Shown: positions 43,392 through 53,308, numbered from the stretch's first letter. The stretch: 64,000 nt of DNA from DATFFO01 sp963744905 (GCA_963744905.1 CAVUUV010000005.1:1-64000); one strand, 5' to 3'. A program made the numbers and translations. The notes: a model not told the origin generated them from the sequence alone.

Positions 43392-45621
43392 TCAGCGACG
43401 CCTGACCTCGATTCTGACGACGGCGGTATCACAGGCACCCTCGGTGTCGCATACCTGGTAGGTGAAGATGTCGGTGCCGATGAAATCCTGGTTGGGTCGG
43501 TAGCGGATCCGACCACCCTGAACCCGCAGATAGTGGGCATGCCGGGGAGGATCGATGACGGTGAGGCTCCCGGGATCCAGGTTCCCGTCGGGGTCCGAGT
43601 CGTTGCTGAGCACGTCTATCCAGACAGCGTTGTTGCGGGTGGTGGAAGCGGTGTCGTCGACCGCACTGGGTGGGGAGTTGGTGGCCAGCACGGTCACCGA
43701 GACACCGGCCGTACCGCAAGCATTGGAGGGGTCGCAGGCCCGGTAAGAGAAGGAGTCGGTGCCGGTGAAGCCGGGGGCGGGCCTGTAGGTGACTCCGGCG
43801 CCGTCGGTGGTGGCCGAACCATGGGAGGGCGCCGTCACCGACTGGACGGTGAGCTTGTCCCCGTCGACGTCGGTGTCGTTGCCGAGCACGGCGATGTCGA
43901 CCGCCACGCCGCGGTTGGTGGTCGAACCGTCCGGTCGGATGGTGGGAGGGTCGTTGACCGGGGCCACCTGGACCGCCACCGTCGACGTGGAGCAGCGCCC
44001 GGCGGCATCACAAACCCGGTAGCCGAAGGTGTCTGTTCCGTTGGCGTTGGCCTGGGGCGTGTACGCGACCCGGTTCCCGTTGACGGTGGCGGTCCCGAAC
44101 TTGGGAGAGCTGGTCAGCCCGTCGAGGTGCAGTCCGGTGGGTGTGTCGTTGTCGAGAACGGAGATCATGACGGTTCCGTCCTCCTGCATGGAAACCACGT
44201 CGGGGTTGGCGGTGGGCGGCGGCAGCGTGGTCGGAGGAGCGGTGGTGGGTGGGGCGGTCGTCGGAGGCGAGGTAGCTGGGGGGCTCGCGGTAGGAGGCGG
44301 CGTCGGTTGTGGGCGCGGTTGTTTCCGGAGTCGGGATCGTGGTCGACGTGGTGGTCGACGCCGTGGTCGAGGCGGTGTCGGGTGTGGTCGTGTCGGGGGT
44401 GGAGGTGGTGGTGTGGACACCTCCTCCCGCCTCGTCGGTTGGATTCACCGCCTGGTCGAAGACCTCGCTCGTCGGGAGTCGGTTGACCTCGGCCTGGACC
44501 GTGATCGCCGGTGGGGGCATCAGTCTCGGGGTCGGGATCGGTACCGCACCCGAGACCACGGCCGAGGCGGTGACCGTTGCCGCTGTGGAAAGGGTGAGAA
44601 AGTCCCGTCCGATCCGGTCGAGGAAGAACGGGATCGGCCCCAGTGAGGCCATCGGTCCCAGCACCCAGCGCAATCGACCGAGGGACACGTTCATCAGGGC
44701 CCTCACGACGGTGGGGTCGAATTGGCCCCCGGCCTCCCGGGCGAGCTCGCGCCGGGCATCGTCGGCGTTCACCGCTTTCTGGTAGGAGCGGCCCGACGTC
44801 ATCACGTCATAGGCATCGGCCACGGAGACGATCCGGGCGGCGAACGAGATCTCCGTCCCCGCCAGGCCACGCGGGTATCCCAAGCCGTCCCAGCGCTCGT
44901 GGTGATGCTCGATAGCGCCGGCCCACTCGCCCAGCCAGGGAACGATCGGTGCTGCCACCCGCATCCCCATCAGTGGATGACGGCGCATGATGGCCAGCTC
45001 CGCCTCGTCCAGCGGCCCTTCCTTGTTGAGGATGTCGGCCGACACGTCGAGCTTGCCGATGTCGTGGAGCAGAGCGGCCCAGCGCAGCTTGTCCCGGCCC
45101 TCTTCGGGAACTTTCAGCTCCTCGGCCAATATGTCGGTGTAGGCCCGGGTCCGTTCACCGTGTCCACGGGTCTTGCGGTCGTGTTTGTTGAGGGCCGTGG
45201 CCAGGGAGAGGACCAGTTCGGCGGCCAGAGACAGATCGGTCTCGCCCTTTTCCTCCGCCTCGGCGATTCGCCGGCGAAGCTCGCTGACGTTGGAGGTCCG
45301 CAACGCCACCTTGTAGCGGGACGGTGCCCGGTCGGGGAAGAGCATCGTGGCCCTGAGCAGGACCGTCAGGGGGAGGAATCGACGGCCGAATCTGTCGACT
45401 GCCCAGGCGACCAGAGACGATGCTCCGATCAGGATGGCCCACCAGCCGACGACCATGGGCGCCGAGGTAGGCTCGAACAGACGGGTCGACAGCCACAGAG
45501 AGGCCAGGATGGCGGCGACCAGCGGCGCCACGAAGATGAGGGCGCGCAACAGCCAGGAGGCAACGCGGCGGGACCGCCATCGCTCCCCGGCCCCGCTCAG
45601 ATCTGGGGTGGTTCCGGCCAC
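43392..45621 (-). CDS. HD-GYP phosphodiesterase with extracellular cadherin-like repeats (one-base frameshift in linker)
   Basis: About 742 aa when read across a shift near 44290-44330. GTG 45621 starts it. Two helices (residues about 24-46, 55-76), then a cytosolic HD-GYP domain with HDIGK 186-190 and HHHERWDGLGYP 239-250. A third helix at 341-361 leads to an outer Thr/Pro linker. In the second frame the linker continues (SPPATSPPTTAPPTT) into three tandem cadherin-like/Big_9 repeats (DVVSMQEDGTVMISVLDND; NRGVAVDIAVLGNDTDVDGD; NNAVWIDVLSNDSDPDG) to the stop at 43392. The length is 743 codons plus one base. It probably hydrolyses cyclic di-GMP. Confidence 0.75.
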
Positions 45622-45674
45622 CCTCCTTTATCGGTCCGACACGGGCGCTGTTGATGCTTATCGGCCTGAATAGG

Positions 45675-48404
45675 TCAGTGGTCCCAAGCCGGGTCTCGAC
45701 GCTCGGGGTCGATGTCGTAGCGCTTGAGGGCATCCTTGACCGCCGACTCGTCCATCTTCCCGTCCCGGACCAGGGCAGACAGGGTCGTGAAGGTGACGTG
45801 TCCCGCGTCGGTCTCGAAGAACCTGCGCAGGGCGGATCGGCTGTCGGAGCGGCCAAAGCCGTCGGTGCCGAGGATGCTGAAGGTTCCGGGCACCCAGCGG
45901 CCTACCTGGTCGGGAACGGCCTTCATGAAGTCGGTGACCGCGATCTTGGGCCCGTCGATTCCCGACAGGACCCGCCGCACGAAGGGTGTGCGGGGCTCCG
46001 AGGCCGGGTGGAGGCGATTCCACCGCTCGACCGAGAGAGCCTCCTCCCGCAGCCTCTTGTAGGAGGTGGCCGACCACAGCTCCACGCCCACTCCGTAGTG
46101 ATCGGCCAGTTCCTGGCGGGCCTCCCGGGCCGCCAGATTGGCGGTGCCGGAGAACAGGATGGCGGCCTGAGAAGGTAGTCCCTCCGGGGGTTCCTGCCAG
46201 CGATACAAACCGTCGATGATGCCCTGCTCGACACCGTCGGGACGGGGCGGCTGGATGTAGTTCTCGTTGTACACGGTCAGGTAGTAGAAGACGTCTTCGG
46301 GGTCGGATCCGTACATGCGACGGATTCCGTCCTCGACGATGGTCCCCACCTCGTAAGCGAAGGCCGGGTCGTAGGCCTGGCACACCGGCACGGTGGAGGC
46401 GAGGACGTGACTGTGCCCGTCCTGATGCTGGAGGCCCTCACCCTGCAGGGTGGTCCGCCCGGCCGTGGCGCCGACCAGGAAGCCGCGGGCCCGGGCGTCG
46501 GCCGCCGACCAGATCAGGTCTCCCACCCGCTGGAACCCGAACATGGAGTAGAAGATGAAGAAGGGGACCATCGGGACTCCCCGATGGGCATAGGAGGTGG
46601 CGGCGGCGATCCACTCCGCCGTCGCACCGGCCTCGGTGATTCCCTCCTCGAGGATCTGCCCGTCACGGGACTCGTGATAGGAGAGGAGCATGGCGTGATC
46701 CACGGGCTCGTAGAGCTGTCCCTGGGAGGCGTAGATGCCCAGCTCCCTGAACAGGGCGTCCATCCCGAATGTCCGGGCCTCGTCCGGGACGATGGGGACC
46801 ACCCTGGGGCCGAAGTCCTCATAGCGAGCAAGGTTGCGGAGGAGGCGGGTGAGGGCGGTGGTGGTGGACGCCTCCACCTTCTCCGAGCCCTGATAGACCT
46901 CGGCGAAGGCATCCTGGCCGGGGAGAGTCAGGGGAGAACGTACCCGCACCACCCGGGAGGGGAGGAATCCGCCCAGTTCCTGCCGGCGCGCCATCAGGTA
47001 TTCGTATTCCTCCGAGCCGGGCTCGGGCCGGAAGTAGGGCGGCTCCTTCTCCCCTTCCAGCGCCTCGGCGGGGATTATCTCCTCCAGATGTAGGCGTTGG
47101 CGAAGAGTCATCAGCTGCTGGTTGGTCAGCTTCTTGATCTGATGTGTGGCGTTGCGGCCCTCGACGTCGGGCCCGAGGGTCCAACCCTTTATCGTCTTGG
47201 CCAGGATCACGGTGGGACCGCCGGTCAACTCCTGGGTGGCGGCCTGATAGGCGGCGTAGATCTTCTTGTAGTCGAGACCGCCCCGGCGCAGAGCCCAGAT
47301 CTCCTCGTCGCTCCAGTCGGCCACCAGAGCGGCCGCCCGGGGATCCTTGCCGAAGAAGTGCTCCCGCACAAAGGCCCCGTCCTCTGCCTTGTAGCGCTGG
47401 TACTCACCGTCCACCGTCTCGTTCATGACGTTGACCAGGGCGCCGTCGACGTCTTTGGCCAGCAACTCGTCCCATCCCGAGCCCCAGATCACCTTGATGA
47501 CGTTCCATCCGGCACCGCGGAAGACCGCTTCCAGCTCCTGGATGATCTTGCCGTTGCCCCTAACGGGCCCATCGAGTCGCTGCAAGTTGCAGTTGACCAC
47601 CCACACCAGGTTCCCCAGCATCTCCCTGGCGGCCAGGGAGATGGCGCCCAGTGTTTCGGGCTCATCCACTTCTCCGTCGCCGAGGAAGCACCACACCCTG
47701 GACCCGGACGTGTCGTCGATGCCGCGATGCTCCAGATAGCGGTTGAATCGGGCCTGGTAGATCGAGTTGATCGGTCCCAACCCCATCGACACCGTGGGAT
47801 ACTCCCAGAAGTCGGACATCAGGCGCGGATGGGGATAAGAGGAAAGACCGCCCCCGCCCACCTCGAAACGGAACCGGTCGAGGTGGCTCTCGTCGATGCG
47901 ACGCTCGAGGAAGGCGCGGGCATACATTCCCGGGGCGGCGTGGCCCTGGAAATAGACGTGATCACCCGGTTCACCCCCGTCCTTTCCCCGGAAGAAGTGG
48001 TTCTGTCCCACTTCGTAGAGGGTGGCCGAGGACGCGAAGGTGGAGAGGTGGCCCCCGATGCCCGTCTCGGCATGATTTGCCTTGATGACCATCACCGCCG
48101 CGTTCCACCGAATCAGGCGGCGGATTCTCCGCTCCAGGTCGCCGTCGCCTCCGTACTCGGGCTGGTCGGTGGCCGGGATGGTGTTCACGTAGGGAGTGGT
48201 GAGCGGGGAAGGAACTCCGATGTCGCTCTCGTGAGCTCTCTCGAGCAGCTTGGCGAGGAGGAAGCGGGCTCTGACCGGGCCCCGTTGCTCGAAAACCGCG
48301 TTGAGCGACTCGATCCACTCCCGGGTCTCCTGGGGGTCGAGATCGGGCAGTTGGTAAACGAATTCGTCCGCCAGAGTTCTGGCGAGGTCGGGAGGAAGTG
48401 CCAT
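45675..48404 (-). CDS. aceE: Pyruvate dehydrogenase E1 component, homodimeric type
   Basis: 909 aa from ATG 48404; an upstream ATG at 48422 lies before the -10 box. Full-length AceE: early PDLDPQETREWIESLNAVFEQRG, ThDP site GDGEVDEPETLGAISLA with NCNLQRLDGPVRGNGKIIQELE, and the transketolase-like middle EGITEAGATAEWIAAATSYA. It decarboxylates pyruvate and acetylates the lipoyl E2 subunit. E2 and E3 genes are not adjacent, as is usual in actinobacteria. It is divergent from the radical SAM gene. Confidence 0.96.
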   Translation of the reverse strand: MALPPDLARTLADEFVYQLPDLDPQETREWIESLNAVFEQRGPVRARFLLAKLLERAHESDIGVPSPLTTPYVNTIPATDQPEYGGDGDLERRIRRLIRWNAAVMVIKANHAETGIGGHLSTFASSATLYEVGQNHFFRGKDGGEPGDHVYFQGHAAPGMYARAFLERRIDESHLDRFRFEVGGGGLSSYPHPRLMSDFWEYPTVSMGLGPINSIYQARFNRYLEHRGIDDTSGSRVWCFLGDGEVDEPETLGAISLAAREMLGNLVWVVNCNLQRLDGPVRGNGKIIQELEAVFRGAGWNVIKVIWGSGWDELLAKDVDGALVNVMNETVDGEYQRYKAEDGAFVREHFFGKDPRAAALVADWSDEEIWALRRGGLDYKKIYAAYQAATQELTGGPTVILAKTIKGWTLGPDVEGRNATHQIKKLTNQQLMTLRQRLHLEEIIPAEALEGEKEPPYFRPEPGSEEYEYLMARRQELGGFLPSRVVRVRSPLTLPGQDAFAEVYQGSEKVEASTTTALTRLLRNLARYEDFGPRVVPIVPDEARTFGMDALFRELGIYASQGQLYEPVDHAMLLSYHESRDGQILEEGITEAGATAEWIAAATSYAHRGVPMVPFFIFYSMFGFQRVGDLIWSAADARARGFLVGATAGRTTLQGEGLQHQDGHSHVLASTVPVCQAYDPAFAYEVGTIVEDGIRRMYGSDPEDVFYYLTVYNENYIQPPRPDGVEQGIIDGLYRWQEPPEGLPSQAAILFSGTANLAAREARQELADHYGVGVELWSATSYKRLREEALSVERWNRLHPASEPRTPFVRRVLSGIDGPKIAVTDFMKAVPDQVGRWVPGTFSILGTDGFGRSDSRSALRRFFETDAGHVTFTTLSALVRDGKMDESAVKDALKRYDIDPERRDPAWDH

Positions 48405-48411
48405 GGATCTG

Positions 48412-48417
48412 AGCCTA
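48412..48417 (-). promoter_or_regulatory. Probable -10 element, leaderless aceE
   Basis: TAGGCT on the minus strand, 7 nt before ATG 48404; this decides the start over ATG 48422. Confidence 0.55.
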
Positions 48418-48487
48418 CCCATCGCGAGTTGGTGAGCAGAGATGACCGCGGTCGACGAAGACGATGAGCCTTGGGCTGGACGGCCCC

Positions 48488-48493
48488 TACCAT
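48488..48493 (+). promoter_or_regulatory. Probable -10 element, leaderless radical SAM gene
   Basis: TACCAT, 7 nt before GTG 48501. Confidence 0.55.
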
Positions 48494-48500
48494 TCCGTTG

Positions 48501-49883
48501 GTGCGGGTCTTACTGATCTCGACCTACGAACTGGGACACCAGCCCCTCCATGTTGCCGCTCCGGCCGCCGAGCTTCGAGCTGCGGGCCACGAGGTGGCAG
48601 CCCTGGACCTGGCGGTCGAATCGTGGGATTCGGCCCGTCTCGACCGGGCGCAGGCGGTGGCGATATCCGTGCCCATGCATACCGCCATGCGAATGGCCAC
48701 GGAGACCGCCATAAGGATCCGCCGGGAGCGTCCTCGACTGCCCATCGCTTTCTACGGCCTCTACGCAGCCGTGGGGTCCGGGCGTGTCCTGGGTCGGGTG
48801 GCGGACCGCCTCATCTGTGGTGAGTACGAGGACCAGCTGGTGGAATGGGTGACGTCGCTGGCCGGGAGCTCTCCCGCCACCGGCGTAACCGTCGAAATCG
48901 GAAACCGCCGCTTCGTGACGCCCGATAGGAGAGACTTGCCCGGGCTGGATCGATATGCCCATCTGGAACTCGGGGAGCGACGCCGGACCGTGGGCTATGT
49001 GGAGGCCAGCCACGGGTGCCGGCATCGGTGCGCCCATTGCCCGATACCGGCGGTCTACGACGGCAGGTATCGGGTCACCGGGGAGGGCGCGGTGCTGTCG
49101 GACATCGCTCAGCTCGTCGAGGCGGGCGCCGCCCACATCACTTTCGGCGACCCCGATTTCCTCAACGCCCCCGCCTATTCGCTACGGCTCCTGGAGGAGG
49201 CTCACAGCCGGTTCGGGGATCTCACCTTCGACATCACCGTCAAGGTGGAGCACATCCTCCGTCATGGCGATGTTCTGGGGAGGATGGCGGATTGCGGGGT
49301 GATCTTCGTCACCTCGGCGGTGGAGACGCTGGACGATTCGATCCTCGCCCGGCTGGCCAAGGGCCATACGGCGGCCGATGCCGCGGCGGCGGTGAAGCTG
49401 GTGCGCCAGGCAGGGATGGACATCCATCCAACATGGCTTCCCTTCACCCCCTGGACCACGGCAGAGGGTGTGGCAGACATCGCCCGCTTCATCTGGGAGT
49501 GGGACCTGGCGCCGGTCACCGATCCCGTTCAGCTCTCGATCCGGCTCTTGATCCCCGATCGGTCACTGATGCTCGAGGTGGAGGGTGTGGACGACTTTCT
49601 CGTCGGCTACGACCCCGGGGCATTGGGGTACGTGTGGCGCCCGGCCGACCCGGCCATGGACATTCTCCAGCGTGAGCTGGCCGGTCTGGCCGAGGAGGGC
49701 GCTGCCACCGATGAGCCCCCACTCCGGACTCTGGAGAGGATGACTTCCGCAATCGCCGGTCATGCCGGGGTGTCCATCCCGGTCACGCCCGCATCCGGTG
49801 ACGCCGTGCGGCCCCGACTGAGCGAGCCGTGGTTCTGCTGCAGCGAGCCGACTTGCGCTCAGCTGGAGGTTCTGCAGCGCTGA
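48501..49883 (+). CDS. B12-binding-type radical SAM protein with C-terminal CCSEP tail
   Basis: 460 aa from GTG 48501. Residues 1-115 resemble a cobalamin-binding Rossmann domain (VRVLLISTYELGHQPLHVAAPAAELRAAGHEV). The radical SAM core has Cys173, Cys177 and Cys180 (CRHRCAHC) for the 4Fe-4S cluster and an ITFGDPDF strand. The extreme C-terminus reads WFCCSEPTC at 444-452. This resembles the tail of the CUAEP/CCAEP-tail radical SAM family, in which some members have selenocysteine in the tail; here both codons are TGC. The reaction is unknown. Monocistronic or with the next gene (about 60 bp). Confidence 0.82.
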   Translation: MRVLLISTYELGHQPLHVAAPAAELRAAGHEVAALDLAVESWDSARLDRAQAVAISVPMHTAMRMATETAIRIRRERPRLPIAFYGLYAAVGSGRVLGRVADRLICGEYEDQLVEWVTSLAGSSPATGVTVEIGNRRFVTPDRRDLPGLDRYAHLELGERRRTVGYVEASHGCRHRCAHCPIPAVYDGRYRVTGEGAVLSDIAQLVEAGAAHITFGDPDFLNAPAYSLRLLEEAHSRFGDLTFDITVKVEHILRHGDVLGRMADCGVIFVTSAVETLDDSILARLAKGHTAADAAAAVKLVRQAGMDIHPTWLPFTPWTTAEGVADIARFIWEWDLAPVTDPVQLSIRLLIPDRSLMLEVEGVDDFLVGYDPGALGYVWRPADPAMDILQRELAGLAEEGAATDEPPLRTLERMTSAIAGHAGVSIPVTPASGDAVRPRLSEPWFCCSEPTCAQLEVLQR

Positions 49884-49932
49884 TCCGTGTTCCGGGGCGA
49901 CCCTGGAACCGGTGCCGGGAGCTGCGGCGCCC

Positions 49933-49938
49933 TAGGAT
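49933..49938 (+). promoter_or_regulatory. Probable -10 element of the gene at 49945
   Basis: TAGGAT, 6 nt before GTG 49945; it argues for this start rather than TTG 49942. Confidence 0.5.
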
Positions 49939-49944
49939 GCGTTG

Positions 49945-50478
49945 GTGGCCGATCAACGTCGCATCGGGTGTGGGTGTCTTCCCCTCGTGGCCCTGGTGGT
50001 TGCGGGATCCCTGCTCGTCGGTGGCCTGGACCGGGCCGGCACGGGGTGGGGCCGTGTGGTGGTCTCGACTGCTCTGGCCGGCCTGGCAGTAGCGATCGTC
50101 CTGGGGGCGGTCGTGCAGCGCAGGCGACAGACCTCGGATCGCTCCGACGATGGAGCCCCTACCGCCACACGCCCGCAGTCGGATCGGAGCGGATCTGTAC
50201 AGGCAAGGCCACCCGTGGCACGTCCCAGGTCGGACCGGCCCATGCGAGAGATTCGGACCGGGCCACGCGATCTCGTCACACAGGCCGACGATCCTGATAC
50301 CGACAAGCTCCGCCAGCACCTCGTGGAGGCGGTGGCCGACCTGGCCGATCAGACAGAAGGCATGGTGAAGGGAAGGCGCGGCATGCCCCCTCGCCTGACC
50401 TCAGATGAGATGATCGTTCGCGCCAAGCAGCGGATAGCCGAGATGGGCCGTGACTGGAAGCGCGACATCAAGTCCTGA
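49945..50478 (+). CDS. Hypothetical small membrane protein
   Basis: 177 aa from GTG 49945. Two helices (residues about 11-28 and 38-58), a basic, disordered middle (60-105), and a helical C-terminal segment (about 115-175) with LRQHLVEAVADLADQTEGM and IVRAKQRIAEMGRDW. No family recognised. Its TGA abuts the stop of the convergent plsB gene with no base between. Confidence 0.6.
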   Translation: MADQRRIGCGCLPLVALVVAGSLLVGGLDRAGTGWGRVVVSTALAGLAVAIVLGAVVQRRRQTSDRSDDGAPTATRPQSDRSGSVQARPPVARPRSDRPMREIRTGPRDLVTQADDPDTDKLRQHLVEAVADLADQTEGMVKGRRGMPPRLTSDEMIVRAKQRIAEMGRDWKRDIKS

Positions 50479-52776
50479 TCAGATGACGATCCGGTTGGCT
50501 GCGGCCAGGTAGCGGGACAATTCATCGGCGAACTGCGCCCGCGCCTCCATGACCTCGGGCCCGGTGCCGGTGAGTCCCCGGTTCTCTGCCAGGAGGAGGG
50601 CTCCGCCGAAGGGGACCTTGGAGACGCTCTCGTCGGAGCGGATCCTTCCCTCCAGCAGATAGAGTCTTCCCCGCTCCAGGCAGGCGTCGGGGAATGACCC
50701 GGGATCGACCTCACCGGCCGTGCCCGCCAACTCGTCGGCCACCACCAGGTAAGACTCGAGCAAGGGGAGAACCGTCCATCCAACCGTTGAGGGCCGCAAG
50801 CGGATCCCGGTGCCTTTCCCTCCCTCGACCAGCGATTCCCAGTCGGGGTGCTCGTCGGTGAGATCCTCGGATACCAGGGTGCGGAATTCCGCCTTTTCGG
50901 CGAAGAAGAACTCGAATTTGAACAAGTCGCGAAGATCGAAGATGTCGGACCAGAAGCTCTCCAGGTCCGGGGCCGCCAGCGACACCTCGGCCAGGCCCCG
51001 GGGGACGAAGAAGTGCTCTACCGAGTTGGAGTAGTAGGAAGCACGGAGGCTCTGGTCGGCATCCATCCAGTACAACGTGCGTCCGGCCGCCGAGTGCGAT
51101 GAGATCAATCCGTGTTCGCCCATCAGGGACATGGTTCGGGCGACGTCTTTGCCGTCGGAGGGGAGATGATTGACGGTGGTGGGCAGCCGGCGACGTCTCA
51201 CATAGGCCGCCAGCTCCCGGCAGGCGGCGGTGATGGTGCCCGCGTCGCGGGGCTCCCCCTTTGCAGACAGGAAGACCGTGGCCACCATCGCGGTCGGCGT
51301 GATCGGTGTGACCGACGCGATCCGGTGCATCACCTCGAAGGCGAGCTTCTGTACCTCGATGGGGCTTTCATCGGTCAGATCGGCCGCGGCCAGCTCTCCC
51401 GCCATGGAGATCGGCTCGGCAAAACGAATGTAGATGTCTCCGTAACGACGGCGGAGGTTGCGGGCGAACTTGAGCGCCCACGAGAAGCTCTCCCGCTCCT
51501 TGGCCCCGCCGGTGGCCTCGGTGACGTAGGCCCCCACCTCCTGGATGTGGTCATAGGCGATAGAGACGGGCAGGAGGTAGACATCGTCGGCCTTGCCCCG
51601 GGCGAAGCTATCCACGACCCAGGCCAGCATCCCGTAACGAGGCGGGCGGAGCTTGCCGGATCGGGACCGCCCCCCTTCCATGTACCACTCGAGAGGGAAG
51701 CGCTTCTCGATCAGGTAGTCGAGGTAGGTGCGGACCACGAACTTGTATAGCTCGTTGTCCTTGAAGGTGCGACGGATGAAGAAGACCCCGGTGCGGCGAA
51801 CCAGAGGGCCGATGGGGAAGAAGTTCATGTTGATCCCGCCGGCGGTGTGATTGGGAGGGAGGTCGTTCTCCCACAACATGAACTGGAGCGATAGCCGGTC
51901 GAGGTTGGACTTGTGCGAGGGCAGGAACACGAGGGGATAGTCCTCGCCCAGTTCGGTGATCCTATCCAGGGCGAAGCGGTCGTAGTGGATGTAGCCGTAA
52001 CCCTGACGTATGACCCAGTGGATCAGGTTGGCGATCAGGTCGATGACGTAGGGGCTGTGCGAGGCGGCTATCTCCCGCACGTAGTAGCGGGCTCGGGCCA
52101 GGGCTACCGGCGCGGGAAGGCCGCGGCGGGCGCCCAGCTCGATCGCCTCAGACCGGAAGGAGGGCCGGCTGACGATGTCTTCGGCCACAAACCGTGGAAT
52201 CTTGTAACGGTTGCCTCTCTCGGCTCGTTCGGCGCGATCGAGGGCCCGCCAGGCCCGGCGCACAACGAAGTCCGCCAGGGTCCCGTATTCGACGCTCCGG
52301 GCCTGGGCGGCTACGAGATCGCGGTTGGATGCCCCCTCGCCGACGACTATTCGCACCCGGTCCGGATGGCGGGCCAGGATCCAGTAATCCCGAAACCAGC
52401 GCGGGTCCCGGGGATCCCCCAGCTTGAGGACGTCGAACCAGGACACAGCCCGTCGCCCGTGTCGCTCGGCCGGCATCCATACCACTCTCAAGGGGACCAC
52501 CCAGGTGAGTTCGGTTCCCGACAGGAGCGGAGCGAGACGGGGGTCGGTGTCCCGTCCCGGTCGACGGATCCGGGTCGGAGCGATGCGGTGGACCTCGTAT
52601 GTACCCCGGGGCAGGCAGCGCTCCAGCCAGGCCCGGAGCAGGGTCTCCTCCAGACCGGTGGCGGCATCGAGAAGAAACACGGTGCGGTGTCCCTCCCTGC
52701 CTTTCGGGCAGGGAGGCTCGAAGGGAAGATGGACGTGATCGACCCGGGCCAGTTCTGCCAGCGATCTCATCGGCAT
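50479..52776 (-). CDS. plsB: Glycerol-3-phosphate O-acyltransferase, PlsB type
   Basis: 765 aa from ATG 52776; the frame open to 53037 runs antisense to dtd. The acyltransferase box VFLPSHKSNLDRLSLQF has the H-x4-D catalytic pair, and WYMEGGRSRSGKLRPPRYGML is the glycerol-3-phosphate-binding EGGRSR motif. It acylates sn-1 of glycerol 3-phosphate with acyl-CoA/ACP, the first step of phospholipid synthesis. Unusually, a PlsY-type enzyme is encoded 0.5 kb away. Confidence 0.9.
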   Translation of the reverse strand: MPMRSLAELARVDHVHLPFEPPCPKGREGHRTVFLLDAATGLEETLLRAWLERCLPRGTYEVHRIAPTRIRRPGRDTDPRLAPLLSGTELTWVVPLRVVWMPAERHGRRAVSWFDVLKLGDPRDPRWFRDYWILARHPDRVRIVVGEGASNRDLVAAQARSVEYGTLADFVVRRAWRALDRAERAERGNRYKIPRFVAEDIVSRPSFRSEAIELGARRGLPAPVALARARYYVREIAASHSPYVIDLIANLIHWVIRQGYGYIHYDRFALDRITELGEDYPLVFLPSHKSNLDRLSLQFMLWENDLPPNHTAGGINMNFFPIGPLVRRTGVFFIRRTFKDNELYKFVVRTYLDYLIEKRFPLEWYMEGGRSRSGKLRPPRYGMLAWVVDSFARGKADDVYLLPVSIAYDHIQEVGAYVTEATGGAKERESFSWALKFARNLRRRYGDIYIRFAEPISMAGELAAADLTDESPIEVQKLAFEVMHRIASVTPITPTAMVATVFLSAKGEPRDAGTITAACRELAAYVRRRRLPTTVNHLPSDGKDVARTMSLMGEHGLISSHSAAGRTLYWMDADQSLRASYYSNSVEHFFVPRGLAEVSLAAPDLESFWSDIFDLRDLFKFEFFFAEKAEFRTLVSEDLTDEHPDWESLVEGGKGTGIRLRPSTVGWTVLPLLESYLVVADELAGTAGEVDPGSFPDACLERGRLYLLEGRIRSDESVSKVPFGGALLLAENRGLTGTGPEVMEARAQFADELSRYLAAANRIVI

Positions 52777-52782
52777 GACCCG

Positions 52783-52788
52783 ATCGTA
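52783..52788 (-). promoter_or_regulatory. Probable -10 element, leaderless plsB
   Basis: TACGAT on the minus strand, 6 nt before ATG 52776. Confidence 0.55.
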
Positions 52789-52840
52789 CCGGTGCGGTCG
52801 GGTCACATCCCCGTCGATGCCAGGCCAGTGGGGTCCGCCA

Positions 52841-52846
52841 TAGGAT
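52841..52846 (+). promoter_or_regulatory. Probable -10 element, leaderless dtd
   Basis: TAGGAT, 6 nt before GTG 52853. Confidence 0.55.
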
Positions 52847-52852
52847 TGCCTC

Positions 52853-53308
52853 GTGCGAGTAGTTGTGCAGCGGGTCCGAAGGGCCCGGGTCGACGTGGCC
52901 GGCGAGGTCGTGGCTGAGATCGGTCCGGGCCTGGTAGTGCTGATCGGCGTCACCGGGACCGACTCTGCGGCCGATGCGGAGGCGGTGGCGGCCAAGGTGG
53001 CCGGTTTGCGGGTATTCGCCGACGAGTCCGGCGCCATGAACCTCTCGGTTCAGGATGTGGAGGGCGAGGTCCTGGTGGTGAGCCAGTTCACGCTGTACGG
53101 AGACGCTCGACGGGGGCGGAGACCGTCCTTCACGGCCGCCGCCGGTCCCGAGGCGGCCGAGCCGCTGGTCGAAGAGGTGGTGGGATCTTTGCGGGCCAAG
53201 GGCGTCGAAGTGGGCGCGGGGCGCTTCGGGGCTCACATGAGCGTCGAGCTGACCAACGAGGGGCCGGTCACGATCCTCCTCGAGACGGAGTCGGGCCGGC
53301 TGGTCTGA
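52853..53308 (+). CDS. dtd: D-aminoacyl-tRNA deacylase
   Basis: 151 aa, the normal Dtd length. MRVVVQRVRRARVDVAGEVV start, SQFTLYGDARRGRRPSFTAAA with the Ser-Gln-x-Thr active-site motif, and the NEGPVTILLE Gly-cisPro loop that rejects L-amino acids. It hydrolyses D-aminoacyl-tRNAs and Gly-tRNA(Ala). Its 3' end overlaps the convergent plsY by 41 bp. Confidence 0.95.
   Translation: MRVVVQRVRRARVDVAGEVVAEIGPGLVVLIGVTGTDSAADAEAVAAKVAGLRVFADESGAMNLSVQDVEGEVLVVSQFTLYGDARRGRRPSFTAAAGPEAAEPLVEEVVGSLRAKGVEVGAGRFGAHMSVELTNEGPVTILLETESGRLV

Noticed and set aside
49836..49841. Selenocysteine in the radical SAM tail
   Set aside because: Both codons are TGC, so the tail is Cys-Cys; no in-frame TGA.
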